A stretch of DNA of 64,000 bases from Schistosoma mansoni (GCF_000237925.1 NW_017386026.1:1240001-1304000), one strand, 5' to 3'; shown: positions 20,825 to 34,063, counted from the first letter of the stretch. The notes: a model not told the origin generated them from the sequence alone. Program-made: numbers and translations.

Positions 20825-23800
20825 ATGAATCGTGTCCGCATCTGTTCATGGAATATAAATGGATTGCGCTCCATTCAACATCCGTTGAAAAGTATTTTAG
20901 ATTCTCTTACATCTGATATAATTTGTATTCAGGAGACCAAAACCACACGTATGTTTATGTTATTGGTTGATGCTTTCAAATTCAAGCTGATATAAGTAGG
21001 GAATTTGCATTTGCGGATAATTACAATGGTTATTTTAGTCACAGTATACACAAGACAGGATATTCAGGTATGTCTGACGTTTCACAGTTGATACAATAGG
21101 TACTGCGGTTTTCTGTCGCAATCCTCTTAAACCAACTAAAACATTCCATAGCTTGAATGATATACTTGTCGAATCTATTTCTTGTCAAAATAATTCAATT
21201 GATGGATGGGGTTTCCTTAAAAGAAAACTAAATATCTCTCATACTGAAGCTCGTAACTTGGATGCGGAAGGAAGAGTATTGGGTCTTCAGTTTTCTACTG
21301 ATATATTTACAACCTTTCGAACTCCAGACGAAATCCGGCCGCTGATTGTGTTGTCCATATATTTTCCCAGGTTAAATCCAGAAAACGTTGAACGTTTGAA
21401 TTACAAACATCTTTTCCAGTCTGCTGTACAACTTTGCATTGAATCACTTCTAATAGAAAAGTAAGCTATTCGCTTATTTGGTCCGTAATATTTCAGCAAC
21501 GTAGTTATTGCTGGGGACTTTAATATTTGTCACAAAATGATTGATCATTGTGCTCCAGACGAACTTATGGTAAGTCAGCTAAGTGTAATTACGAACATTT
21601 CAAGATTTAATTTATGTACTTTTATTTAGCCTTAAGCCATACTGCGCCTCCAAATGCCCTGGTACAGCCGAGGGTGGGGAGAGTCAGCTCTCCCTCTCAA
21701 AATGCTCTCACATGGCCACGCCTATATAGCCTCTGACAGAGCACTCCTACTCACTGCCTTCCCGTGTCGCGGGTGTTCTTCGCGAAATTGAGAGGACGAA
21801 AAGCGAATGTCCGGAGCTTTAACCGGGTCGGTGGACAGGCAGAGTCCACCTAGGGGTGTTGGAATACCCTGATTCCAAACCAATGGTGCACATGGGCTCC
21901 AGTATCCTGAGGGAGCGAATGGTGTATGAACCTATTGTTGGTCACCGGCTACCATGTGACTGCATATCCTTACGTTGCTCCACTGCCTTGTGGATCAGAC
22001 CTTTAGGTCGAAGGCTCCGGGTGTGGTCCCCTAAGGAAACCATCTGCTTTGATTTGGGCACCCGGGTAGTATCCCATCCCTCACATAAATCGAATGAGAT
22101 TTGTACGGCGCATATGTATCTGGTGCTTCCTTGTACCAATGTTTATGTGTTTTAACAAACAAATATACTCTTTGTGTTAATGCTAGTAATACTACTCGAG
22201 ATCTTAAACCGAACTAGGTGTCATGAGTTTCGAACCTGTGATTTAAGGTTGAAAAACTGAGTGGTTACATTGTTCACTCGAAGTTTATCAAAACGATAAT
22301 AATTAAGCTCAGTATAGATTGAAAAAATATGAATAAAAGTAATGGAAGACAAAGTGAACGAAATCCAACAGTTTTGTGATAGGTAGAGAGTAAGGGAGAT
22401 GCTTCAGTTTTCATACACTATCTTAGCTAAGTAATAAGATGCCACCATAATGAAAAAATTATGAATCCTTCAAAAAGACTTTTAAATATATGCACGGAGA
22501 TTCAAGCTAAAACCCGTCCTTAGTTCTAGAATTTACAGCCTCCTCAACCTATGTATAAAGTGATAAATACATTTATTGGCGGGGAAATCAGACTGATTAA
22601 ATGTGATCTATGCGATATAGTTGTATGTGAAACTGATGAAACAAGCTAAACGTATCTTATAACCCTTAAGTGGTACGACTAAAGCTTAAATATGTCTGCA
22701 TGATTAGCAATTGTGCACTAAAATTCCATTAGGCTTCCTTAACTGACAACTTTCAACATACCTAAAACTGTCATGAAATAAAGTCATCCCATCATAACAA
22801 ACAGCGAGTTTATATATACGTTAGTTACTATGTAGTAGATCTATTGAATGAGGAGCCCCAGATTTCAATCATTATTTTAAGATTATTATAATAATAGCTA
22901 AGCGTATTTAAACATTCGATCTGCCTTGTTAGTTACGGCCTTGTTCAAAATAATTTAGATACAACTGGTACATAAGTTAGGATTATTTGAAAAAAGTTAT
23001 TTAAACTTTTTTTCACCTACTGTTCAGATGGATAAGTTTTCAAACTCTTTTCGCCAGTGGTTTGATCAGTTGTTGATTGGAGAGCAACAAGACGTAAGTC
23101 TTGATAATCAAAGCAGTGTTGGTTTAAGAAGATTCGTGGATATCTTCAGGTAATTACCAAGTTTTTCAACAATAAATTTCAAAGTAATATTACGGTGCTA
23201 GAATGCTTAAGGTGGATAATTGTGTAAGAAATGACCACTTAATTCCATTCTGCACTTATACTCATAGGAAATTAGAAATATACAGTAATAATACACACTA
23301 ACATAGAAACTTACATGAAAATGCATAGTTTAAAGCTGGCATGACTCAAAACAGAGAAGGGAAACTAGACGGGGAGATATACGCCCAACGTAGTTGGTAT
23401 CGGTTGGGAATGGAAAATAACTGATAAGTAGTAGGGTTTAGGATTCAGAAAGTTAGTAATTTTTCTGGGAACATTTTCCGCATAAATATTTTCAAGCTCA
23501 CACCAGATAAACAAATTTCTCAAACGATTATGAATAAGCACCTATTAATAGGCCTCACTCTTATTCCTAAAAGATTACTCTAGATGCATTAAATCATTCT
23601 TCAATAAATTGGATAAAAAATGGTGATAGCCTCTCGTTCTAGTCTGTGTTTTCTAACTGATTATAACTACGATAAAATATCAACTAATTTTATATTGATT
23701 ATAAAGTGAATAATTGGAATGGCTACTTTGTCTGTTATGCTATCTATAGTATACCGAAATATAAATCTGTAAACAAGTGGTTAGTCCAGAGCTACTCCCG

Positions 23801-25399
23801 AAAGATTTTTCTTCTAAGGCAACCTACCAAAAACGAACAAGTTATTAGTTCTATAGGCACTCTGAAAACAAATTAATTCAGTTAACTGGAGCGTTTTGTG
23901 AAGATCATCACTGCATATGATGAGTTAGGTTGTCTCAGGTAAATACAACATAGATCTGAAGTCGCCCTAATTAGTGCCTGTGTAGTTTCCCGGACCTTTG
24001 GACTCAACAGTACCACTTAAATAAACCACCAGTTGCTGTGTGATCTTAAATATAGACTGTGTCGTCTAAATAAATAATTCCCAGGAGTTTTAGCAGCGTT
24101 CTAGTAACAAAATTTTTAGTTTTTTGAGAACTTAAGAATGGCTTCCAAAATATCGAGTAAAAATGCCAATCGTTCGTACTTGTTAGTAATATTGCAGTTT
24201 AATTAATACAGTTGGAGAGCGTTTTCATCCATGATAGTCACTTTGGAGTTAACATATTGTTTAATTTCCTCACCTTATGTAATTATGACTTAGGCTACTC
24301 CATCCTCATCGAAAAAATGCTTTTACGTGTTGGTCATCGCGCACGAATGCTCGTCAAACAAACTATGGAGTCAGACTGGATTATATTTTATTCGACATGA
24401 AACTTGTGGAGATTATCACCACTATATCAGATAACAATATACAAGCAGACCTGATGTCTCATATAAATGGATCTGATCATTGCCCAATATATGCAGATCT
24501 ACCGTATTTTTACAATTCAGATTTGATTTTTTCCTATTCATTTCCACCTAAATGCTCTCATTACTGGCCTCAATGTCAGAAAAAGCAAATGGACTTAGAG
24601 AGTTTCGTAATGTCAAAGAGTCATTCCAAAGTAACTAAACAAGCTTTTACTTCTCATAACACAACAACTTCCGTATCCTGTGTAAGAAATGTGCATTCGA
24701 AAGAGAAACGTCCCGCTTTCAGGCAAACAAAAATCACCTTTAGGGGTAAGTTAGTCTGAACGCTGTTCACTAAGTTCTCAGGTTAGAATCAAATAATGCC
24801 CTTGATTCATGTGATTCTTCTATGTCTATCACGAGGAATTTTATTTTTAGAGGGATCTAAGTAGTTATTATTTTCTATCAAAGATAACTTCCTGAAGAAT
24901 AGTAATTTCTCCATTTTCATACTGAATTGCACATATATCTTTAACTACACTTGATAACCAAATCCAACATTATTTACAACAATTCTCATAATTTAATGAA
25001 AAAACTGCTATATTATCAGTTAATTCATGTACTAACTCTTCGTGTTTTTTATCAGAGTACATACCAATAGAGACGTCTACATGCATATATGATCAGTCCT
25101 CAAGTATAGAAAATACGACTGAAACCCTCCAAAGAAAAATTTACGATCCATCTAAAACAGCTCAGTCAACTGAAGCATGGCGAAGTCTTTTTTCAGGGCC
25201 GAAGAAACCTCCTGTATGTCTTGGCCACAAAGAACCTTGCGTCATGAGGACTGTGAAAAAGTTGAAAACAACCAAAGGTAGTCGACTCGGCAGGCGGTTT
25301 TGGGTTTGTGCACGCCCACAAGGCGCTTCAGACAATCAAGCTGCCCGGTGTAGCACATTTTTTTGGGATGACCAAATACCAAAAAATAAGTTACTCTAG
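20825..25399 (+). CDS. APEX2: AP endonuclease 2 (DNA-(apurinic) lyase/exonuclease), 7 exons
   Basis: Exons: 20825-20948, about 21000-21067, 21100-21460, 21497-21569, 23028-23149, 24294-24745, 25056-25399 (stop TAG), roughly 515 residues against 518 in human APE2. The nuclear EEP-fold enzyme removes 3' blocks and resects at abasic or oxidative damage. Visible in order: MNRVRICSWNINGLR with the metal-site Asn, CIQETKTT with the metal Glu, EARNLDAEGR, VLSIYFPRLNP with the catalytic Tyr, VVIAGDFNICHKMIDH with Asp and Asn, NAFTCWS, RLDYILFD, NGSDHCPIYADLP with the final Asp-His pair, then the zf-GRF finger CLGHKEPCVMRTVKK, GRRFWVCARPQG, RCSTFFW. The zf-GRF is diagnostic for APE2 over APE1. Splices from exon 2 onward are in phase. 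The exon 1/2 join is off by one base with canonical sites, so that boundary is uncertain. Intron 4 holds a 530-bp retroposon. The gene converges on MTMR. Confidence 0.95.
21647..22164 (+). mobile_element. ~520-bp non-autonomous retroposon in APEX2 intron 4
   Basis: Full-length copy from cctccaaatgccctggtac to an A-rich end after ttgtaccaatgtttatgtg. The same unit occurs at 29940-30472 (-), 32915-33440 (+) and partly at 18412 and 1535. It has no protein-coding capacity beyond chance frames. No TSD is evident. It shares sense orientation with APEX2. Confidence 0.85.
22165..24293. other. APEX2 intron 4 (3' part), exon 5 and intron 5 background
   Basis: Apart from exon 5 (23028-23149), this is AT-rich intron. 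I see no other gene or recognisable repeat. Confidence 0.5.
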
Positions 25400-25494
25400 T
25401 AGCAGTTTTGTATTAGTAATTAAAATCAATTTAAAATTTAAAAAAGAGATTAAAGATAATATCACATTTCAGTTGATTGCTGAAGAGTACATTT

Positions 25495-28400
25495 TCATAT
25501 CTTTGAACTGTTTGAACGGGACCTACTGTGTGTTGAGTTATCAGATACATTGTTGAGAGTTGGTTTAACACATTCACGTTGCGTGGCAGCTGTAAGTTCC
25601 CTGAATCGTTTCATTATCAATATTAAGGCTCTCTCACGACGTGCTATGGGCTCTTGTAAACGCATAAGTGGATGCCATCTTATGTAGTAAGCTGTCCAAA
25701 ATTGAAGCTGAGCTAATGCATGCTGAGGAAAAATCACACGATGACCACTGATCTCAGCAGGAGTATAAAGTGGGTTTTGATACAACTGGATGTCTGCATT
25801 GATATATGCCCACAATGAGATAGTCCTTTCACGTACACCATGGTCGCGTCCTTGCATTTCTGAATTAAAGAGGAATGTTCCGAATCGCGCAGCATATAAC
25901 TCATCCATTATTGTTATGAGAAATCGTTCGTTGAATTCAAATGAGTGAGGAAATTGCTGCATCGTCTGCCATACGCAATCAATGAACTGTAAAAATACTG
26001 GGGAACGCTCCTCAGGACTTGATGGTCGCCCTCCACCAGTTTCATTAACAACAGCAGTTGATGAGCTGGGAGGCAAATAAATTCCACCATCGGTAGGTCC
26101 ACCTGTGCGTTGTGCAAATTTGTGACCAAACGAACACCATTCTTTTTCGACTAATACTTCAAATCCGCGTATTGTACGGTAGTACGGATCTAGCATTAAC
26201 ATTGCTAAAGATGTAACTTGAGTTGTCCGGTCCCAACCGTCTGAACAATGTATTAACACAGATGTCTTATGATTTTCAATCTAGAATTAGATTTTAACGG
26301 AAAATAAAAAGTCATGATTGAGTTTAAAGATTTTCAGTGTCAATAATTTATACCGCTAAACAACATAGTATCAAGTCCATAATGCAGATTACAAATCTAA
26401 CTTACTTTGTCGGCTACACTGGTTGCAGCGAAAATAATTTGTTTAATATGATAAAGCCATTTAGAGTCAGCCAGTTGCTTAAACCATCGTGTATCGTCTG
26501 GTAATGGAAAACAGGCCTCGAAAACTTTTGTCAATGCAGCCCGCATCGCGTGTATATTTTGTATATTTAAGAACATATACTGAACATTTTCATAATAAGC
26601 TGGACTTTCAACACCTCCACCAACGCCCATATTAGCTATTGCATTGACCTAGAATATTGAAAGTTAAAAATCATAGATTCCCTGAAATTTGTTTGAGAGA
26701 TTGAACACATTAGTATTTTTAATGCAACTGAAATATTGTAGTCTTTCAAGGTAGATTATGTTTTAACAAGGCGAGGAAAATTTTTAATGCATTTGTAGCT
26801 AATAATTACTCAAAATAAAACAATCCTTGAGATAAAGAAGACGAAATCAGAGGAATAAACTGTCTCTTCCGGATTCAACTAATCATTCCAATGCACTAGC
26901 TGGCTAGGAAGAAATTAGTGTGACTCTGAGTGATTTCACATCGAGATGTATTTTTGTTATATCCGAACGAAAAATAAATGAATCGTAACTGCTAGGAATT
27001 ATTCATGGACCATTGTTACATATGTTCTTATTGGATAATTATTAGATAACTAGATTATATATATATTTGTGTCCCTTTTATTTGACCTATCGGCTACTGT
27101 AATACGATTTACCATTCCTAACTTATTCCCGACAGTTGCTGCCACCTCGACGTAGTGGTCAGGCTTCCCTATCATGATGAACCAATCAGGCTATACTGGC
27201 TGGAACAATCATCTTCCAAGACCCTACTATGCCAGGCAGGTCGGTTAAAGGGCGTTGTGACTATAAGCAAAAAACTCAAGGTTCGAGGGCGAAGTCGTAC
27301 TGCTGACTGTACAGGAGTGTGACGACAGTAAGGTGTTTCCTTCAGACAACCAGCATGACAGAGATGCTGTCTTCTCATAAGGAGGGGTGAAGTTGGAAAA
27401 GGTCGACCCTAGAAATGCACACCTCGCCTTACCCCACGGATGCCCGTCTCCGGCAGTGAGGTCTCAACAAGTGCAAAGCTAACACTAAAACTACCTACGA
27501 GGTGTGTGATCAACCTGAAGTAGTTATCCCTTGGGCATTATGGTCACGCTCTCAGATCACTAAGACCACCTCTTATCCAATTTATTTTTCAGGTACCTCC
27601 AGAAGAAACCTTCCACGGTGTAAGTAACCGGGAAGTGACAACTGCCCTCATAACTCTGACAGCACTCAAGGTCACTGTATTCATGATCAATCTTCCTCTT
27701 CAATTCCGATTATTCCTTCTACATCGACTTTCAACACTAAACTTCCTCTTTTGGCTTCCTTCTCAAGTATCACCATGGCCAACGATTCTAGTGCGCGAAA
27801 CACTATCCCAGGTTTACTAAAACCTTGCTCCAAACTACACATTGGAGCCTTCAATGTACGTACGCTAAGTCAAATCGATCAACCCTAGAATCTCGTACCA
27901 TTGATTTATGCTGTCTCCGAAACACACATACAGGATCCTAGTGTGGTCACTCAGTTGACCTCACCTAACCCAAACTAGGAACCGACGAGATACACTTTCC
28001 TTTTTCTTGGCGACTCGATGGCAAATCCTCATGGACTGGCAGGTGTAGGCATAGCACAAAGTGTGAGGGCAGAACAAGCACTTTTAGAGTGGGTCCCCGT
28101 TAATAGTCGCCTATATGTTATTCGGCTAGATGGCTTTGTAAGAACTCAGAAGGATAGGAACACACGTCGTTGTCTTTTTGTTGTTTCTCCCTAGCTTAAA
28201 CCAAACAGGAAGATATTTAGGCGGGTATTTTAGTATTCCGGCTCAGCGAGCAGATAATGGTGATCGTCTGTTGCAACTGTGCTCAGACAATCGTTGATTT
28301 TTAGCAAGCACTAATTTTAAGCACAAGGAGACAGATCATCTAACATGGCGACCCCCTGCACTAAACCAACGATGGACTCAAATAGATCATATTGCCATCA

Positions 28401-31400
28401 GTCATCGCTGGAGGGGCTTGATAGAAGACTGTCGCTCGTTCTGAAGTACATGTTTAGACTCTGGTCATGCTTTAATACGAGCACGCATTTGCTTGCGCCT
28501 CAACGGACGCAGAAAAACCAGACTAAAACCCATTAGAATTGAAATGAGGGACGATAAAACCAAAAGTAAGTCCCAAGAACAACGGAGTTCACATTTAGGC
28601 AGTTCTGTAAATGAGGCTGACTCAGATGTCGCTTGGAAAGATATACGAACAGCTGTGGAAACGTAAGTGTTACAAAAAACCAATGGATTTCTTCCGAGTC
28701 AATTGCACTGATGGGTTCTCGTAAACCTATTCCATCAGGCTTTGAACATGATAAAGAGCGAAAGCAAATCAGATTAGGGTTAACCAAAAGTCTAAGGAAC
28801 GATCGTGGGCAGTGGTGGGCAACGAAAGCAAAAGAGATGGAAAAGGCGGCGGCTGTAGGTAACACCAGACAACTCTCCAGACTAATAAAAGAAACCAAAA
28901 TCGAGAAGTCACGTGTAAGCAAGACAATTTCGGAGAAAAAACGAAATTCTCAGCCCACACGTCTAGAACGATGAGCTGAACACTTTAGAGAACAGTTTAG
29001 CTGGCCTTCAGCTACTTTACAACTACCCACCATTCCCAGACAGCCTGAATGGAACATTGAAGTAGGTCCCCCAACTCTAACTGAAGTTTAAAAAACTACA
29101 GCTAATCGGAACCAAGGGAGGGCAGCTGGTCCAGATGGATGGGCTCCGGTTGTCTCTAAATATGGTGGTCCGGTTTTAGCGACTAGGTTGACTAATATCT
29201 TAACTAAAATCTGAGAACTGAATGTAATCCCATCTGACTGGTCGCAATCACTGATTGTCCAAATATATAAGGGGTCAAAATCATCCTGTGATAACCATAG
29301 AGGGATTAGTTTGACTAATGTAGCATCTAAAATACTAGGTTCTGTGGCAGTGTCATTCAAAGGTATACCTCAGAGGTACATAAACCTTGTGAAGGCTCTG
29401 TACTTGAGCACTACCAGTAGAGTCAAAGCTCATGGCGAACTGTCATCTGATTTTACAAACTCAAGTGGTGTCCGACAAGCCTGTCCACTATCCCCATTTT
29501 TATTTAACTTCATCATAGACCTACTGCTGGAAATAACACTCTCTTCGACTGAATTTTCAGGAACTGATCTCCTACCAGGAGGTTCACTTATCGACTTAGA
29601 ATATGCAAATGACATAGTCCTGTTTGGTGAAGACGCTGATAAAATGCAATCTTTAAGTAGCACTGAGCTACAATGCCAGGATGTTTGGGATGCGTTTCTC
29701 CCGCTCCAAATGTAAACTGTTGCTTCAGGACCGGCCTGCGTCAACACCTGAACTAGGGATAGGGAGTGAAGTAGTCGGACGCGTCGACAACTTCACTTAT
29801 CATGGAAGTCTGATCATCCCTAATGAGTTAGTGTCTGACGAAATCTCTGCACGGATTCAAAAGGCTCGTTTGGCTTTTGCCAAATTATGTCACCTATGAC
29901 GAAGGCGAGATATCCGTCTATCAATTAAGGGATGAGTATTTATTATTATTTATTTGAACGCATAAATATTGGTACAAAGGGGCAACAGATACATATGCAC
30001 CGCACAAATCTCATTCGATTAGTGTGACGGCTGTGATACTGCTCAAGTGCCCAAACTGAAGCAGGTGGTTTCCTTAGGGGGCCACACTCGGAGCCTTTGA
30101 CCTAAAGGTCTGATCCACAAGGCAGTGGAGCATCGTGAGGAGATGCAGTCACATGGTAGCCGGTGACCAACGATTGATTTATACGCCATTTGTTACCTCA
30201 GGATACTGGAGCCCATGTGCACCATTGGTTTAGAATCAGGGTATTCCAACTCCCCTAGGTGGACTTTCCATGTCCACCAACCCGGTTAAAGCTCCGGACA
30301 TTCGCTTTTCGTCCTCTCACTTTCGTGAACAACAGTAATGCCACGAGAAGGCAGTAGGTCGGACTTCCCTGGCAGAGGTTATATACGCGTGGCCATGTGA
30401 GAGCATTTCGAGAGGGAGAGCGGGCTCTCCTCACTCTCGGCCGTACCACGGCATTTGGGGGCAAGGGATGAGTATACTGAGCAGCAGTTCGTTCTGTTCT
30501 ACTTTACGGCTGCGAAACGTTGCCATTAAGGGTAGAGGATACTCGTATGTTACTAGTATTCGATCACAGATACCTTAGAAATATTACTCGCATCTGCTGG
30601 GATCACCGGGTAAGTAATAGTGAGGTTAGACGCAGGGTATTAGGGAATGATGGTAAATCAGTTGGTGAGGTTGTGAATCTCCACCGAGTAAGATGGTTGG
30701 GTCATGTGTTACATATGCCTGAACACCGATTACCACGACGTGCTATGCTGACTAGTATTGACGATGGTTGGAGGAGAGTTAGAGAAGGCCAAACCAAAAT
30801 GTGGCATCAGTGCTTGAAGTCACTAACTTCTAATCTGAGCCATGTTGGTAGATGCAAACTACTTGGTTGAGGTCCGCGTGACTATCGTAACCAATGGTCG
30901 GAGACTCTGGGTGACATGGCTCAAAATCGATCACAGTGACGTAGGTGTATACACTCTTTGTCTTTTCTTAAACTGTGAGACTAAAATTGCTTTATATCTG
31001 TCTTTCTTCCTGTATTATATCCTTATACATAACCTTTCTTTTATATATTACCACCACTAAATTAATTCTATGAATTTGGTGTTCATCTTGTTGTGCTAAT
31101 GAGATGTGGCAACTTGGACCGATGCATGTATATCCCTGGTCCTACGTTGTACGTGACTGACTGACTTAACTTATTCTCAATTTTCTAGGTACAGTATCCC
31201 ATACTCACAGCCACTTTTGGCTTGATAAGCAGTTTGATCTGCTTGTACATAAACCACGTATGTCTGAAATATATGATTCATACAACGAAGGTTGATATTT
31301 GTGTTCTGAACTGAACGAGCTGGGCTACGCAAAAAGTCATTATACAGAGGACCAATAAAGGCTGAGTTGATTCTAGGCTGTTCGTGCCGGTGAACGCATC

Positions 31401-34063
31401 ATCGGTTTAGCACAGGAACAAGGCCATACAAGCCGGTGTTTTGATTGGCGATTTTGTCACGTGATATTTAAAGGGCCATAGAACGTAATATTCCATTTTT
31501 ACGACGGTGTAATTAATTACTAGCTAACTCATGTTAGCAGGATGTAGTCCGGGCTGTAGCATGTAATGATCAGGTTCAAATTCAGATACGCCGACAGGTC
31601 AGCGCTACTATAGCAGTCTTATAGATAGTAGAGGACTCTGAAAAACATTGTTTATTTAACCGAGAATGCACAAATTTCCGTTCGCCGTTGACTAACTAAA
31701 ATAGACTTCTTTATGAAGTGGTGACCCAAATGAAAAAAACATGTGAACTAACACACAAACAAGAGTTAGATATCTTACCTGTGGACGAGCATCAAAGATC
31801 AAAAGGTTATTTGCATTAGCATTTGCTATCCTGAGCTGACGAACAAGTTCTTTGTCGTCGGAGCTGCGACGGCCCTGGACACCAACAAGAGGTTGACTTG
31901 CTCTGGTTAGACTTGCTTTGCTTTCAGGATGCAACCAACTTAAAACAGGAATCCGGCCCCGGCTGCGATGGGGTGCACATGCGACTAGAAGTTCATCAGT
32001 TACTTCCCATGGAACAGCTAAAACAGCTGGGTAGGTATCACATAACCTATAATCCATGTTAATCTGAAATTTAGGTTTAAGAAACAGTAATCAATTTAGG
32101 AAGGTTGTATTTAGAAGTCAAATCTACACAAGGTGGTTGCATGATCATGAAAAGCAGGTGTTTTCAAATTTGATGACGGAAATCTTCCAAACAAGTACAA
32201 GATAAGGTATAAATGTAGCTTTTTGATAACGAATTTCAAAGTGAACTATCGATAGTCTCAGCCACTCCCAACAAATCATATCATTATGTAAAAAAAATAC
32301 CTTACAAGTGAAATGTAGATATCCTGCTATTTTTTATTTATACTACTGCCACTTCTACTCACATATTTACTTCCTAGTCTTTGTCGTTATTTTTTCTTTG
32401 TGGTCGTATAAACGAATACTTTTTTGGGGTTGTGCTAGATGTTGAGTGAACATAAATTAGACAAAAACGGGACAAGACCTGGTACAAATATGCAACGACA
32501 CCACCTAGTTCACCACATTTACACATCGAGAGGAAATCCATGATGTACAGTAAAAAAGTCAATGTGACAGTAGTGCTTATAGTAAAAAAATACAAGATAT
32601 GGGAAAGACAATGAAATAAAGGACCAAAAGGCATAAAATCGTTTTACAACCCCATATTGACAGAGAATTGATGTAATAATCACATCTGGGGTCCTTAAGC
32701 AGTAACTACGACTACTACACAGACTTTAATCAGGTCTCAGAAATATAGCTAACGAGTTTAGAAATTGACACTACTCTTTGGCGTTCTAGCTTTGTTTTAC
32801 CGTACTTCCAGTGAGTGGCTAGCCATGCGTAAAACGTCCACACCACCTAAGTTGATATGGATTTAGATTGTCATAGACTGATTTGCCACTCTTGTTATTT
32901 ATTTGAATTAGTTTGCCCCCGAATTCCCTGGTACGGTCGAGTGGGGAGGGCTCGCTCTCTCTCCCGAAATGTTCTCACATGGCCACGGGTATATAGTCAT
33001 TGCCAGGGAAGTCCTACTCACTGCCTTCTCATGGCGGGGGTGTTGTTTGCGACATTGAGAGGACGAAAAGCGAATGTCCGGAGCTTTAACCAGGTCGGTG
33101 GACACGGGAAGTTCACCTAGGGGAGTTGGAAAACCCTGATTCTAAACCAATGGTGCACATGGGCTCCAGTATCCTAAAGGAACAAACGGTGTATGAACCT
33201 ATTGTTGGTCACCGGCTACGATGTGACTGCATCTCCTTACGATGCTCTAGTACCTTGTGGATCAGACCTTCAGGTTGAAGGTTCCGGGTGTGGCCCCCTA
33301 AGAAAACTACCTGCTTCGGTCTGAGCACCCAGGCAGTGTCATAGCCCTCACACAATCAAATGAAACGACAATATTTTTGTGGAGCATACATATCTGGTGC
33401 CCCTTTGTACCAATACTTATGTGTTCAAATAATATAATAATAATAGTAATAGTATGGTTACTGAAGTGACTGCATGTTTCGCACCTCATATGTTTACACA
33501 CTAGACCGCTACAAGACAAAATTACGTCGAAAAGTGCGAGACACAAATGCTTGAAAAAAAAAAAGCTACAAAAATGTGACAAATTGATTAAGGCTTGGAC
33601 GTTTAAGTCGAGCCAAAAATGTATACAGTCAGATAAACGAAAGAGTAATGAAAACGTAGGGAATTCCAGGAACTATAGTATGGTTAAGACAACAAAAATA
33701 GTTTAATACAACTTAGCGAAATAACTGTAGGGATAAGTACAAATTTATTCTCGTTAGTCAAACAGTAATGATCTGCTTATAAGTCTTGAGAATTTTTCAC
33801 GATATACGGTATATGTTTTCCTATTAACACGAAGATTGTGGATAAAGAGTAAGACTTACTTTTGTAATCCTCCAGCCGTTAGTAAAAATGTTCTGGCGGT
33901 GGTATTCCTCTTCTGGATTATACACGTCCCAACCATCGTTGGCGAAAACTCTATTCGCAATACACTTCGCTCCATATAAATAAGCAAACAGCGTTTTCTT
34001 GGAAATAGCAGGAAACGCGTATGCTTTAAGATTTTCACAAAACCCACCAGTTCGCCCACAGTC
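25495..34063 (-). CDS. MTMR2: Myotubularin-type 3-phosphoinositide phosphatase (MTMR2-like), 5' end not found
   Basis: Four phase-0 exons on - : 34063-33860, 32063-31779, 26648-26406, 26280-25495 (stop TGA), 505 residues joined. It removes the 3-phosphate from PI3P and PI(3,5)P2 on endosomal membranes. In order: a GRAM-to-phosphatase linker ending [26 protein letters not shown] and [31 protein letters not shown] and [10 protein letters not shown]; then [11 protein letters not shown] with the intact CX5R loop, so an active enzyme rather than a dead-phosphatase [29 protein letters not shown] and [10 protein letters not shown]. These fit the MTM1/MTMR1/MTMR2 group; [15 protein letters not shown] favours MTMR2. 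The PH-GRAM exons upstream of 34063 were not found; the next intron holds the 6-kb right arm. Intron 26649-31778 is almost wholly nested transposons. A coiled-coil end is short or absent. Confidence 0.95.
27129..31166 (+). mobile_element. RTE-clade (SR2-like) LINE, full-length ends, dead ORF, with TSD
   Basis: Flanked by taacttattc at 27119-27128 and 31167-31176. It has a 650-base 5' leader, then ATG at 27775: [13 protein letters not shown]...[13 protein letters not shown], the start of the endonuclease domain, later AVSETHIQD and [22 protein letters not shown] blocks follow: [52 protein letters not shown] (YADD changed to YAND), and a C-terminus with [20 protein letters not shown]. Stops, shifts and an RT deletion near 29340 show it is inactive. 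It ends in tgactgactga. A 533-base retroposon interrupts it. Confidence 0.93.
29940..30472 (-). mobile_element. 533-bp non-autonomous retroposon with 13-bp TSD, inside the RTE
   Basis: Exact flanking duplication aagggatgagtat (29927-29939 and 30473-30485) defines the ends. On - it runs from tgcccccaaatgccgtgg to a (aat)n tail (aaataataataaata). This gives the true unit length for the family. The polarity, A-rich tail and 13-base TSD indicate target-primed reverse transcription. No Pol III boxes were recognised at its head. Confidence 0.95.
32915..33440 (+). mobile_element. ~525-bp retroposon copy in MTMR intron
   Basis: From ccgaattccctggtacggtc to the ttgtaccaatacttatgtg end with an (ataat)n tail. 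It is collinear with 29940-30472 and antisense to the MTMR transcript. A TSD was not evident. Confidence 0.85.

Larger units (their letters stand above)
26955..31495 (+). mobile_element. Solo LTR (~490 bp net) split by an RTE insertion
   Basis: Begins TGTTATATCCG at 26955 and ends near aatattcca at 31495. ATTTT lies before the start and follows the end (26950-26954; 31495-31499), though the T run makes this TSD imprecise. Without the RTE it is about 490 bases and matches the two solo LTRs at 46188-47018 and 47160-47677 (gaccta..ctattgt..ggtttaccattcc, then cacagccacttttggct and a gattcata segment). It lies in an MTMR intron. Confidence 0.8.
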
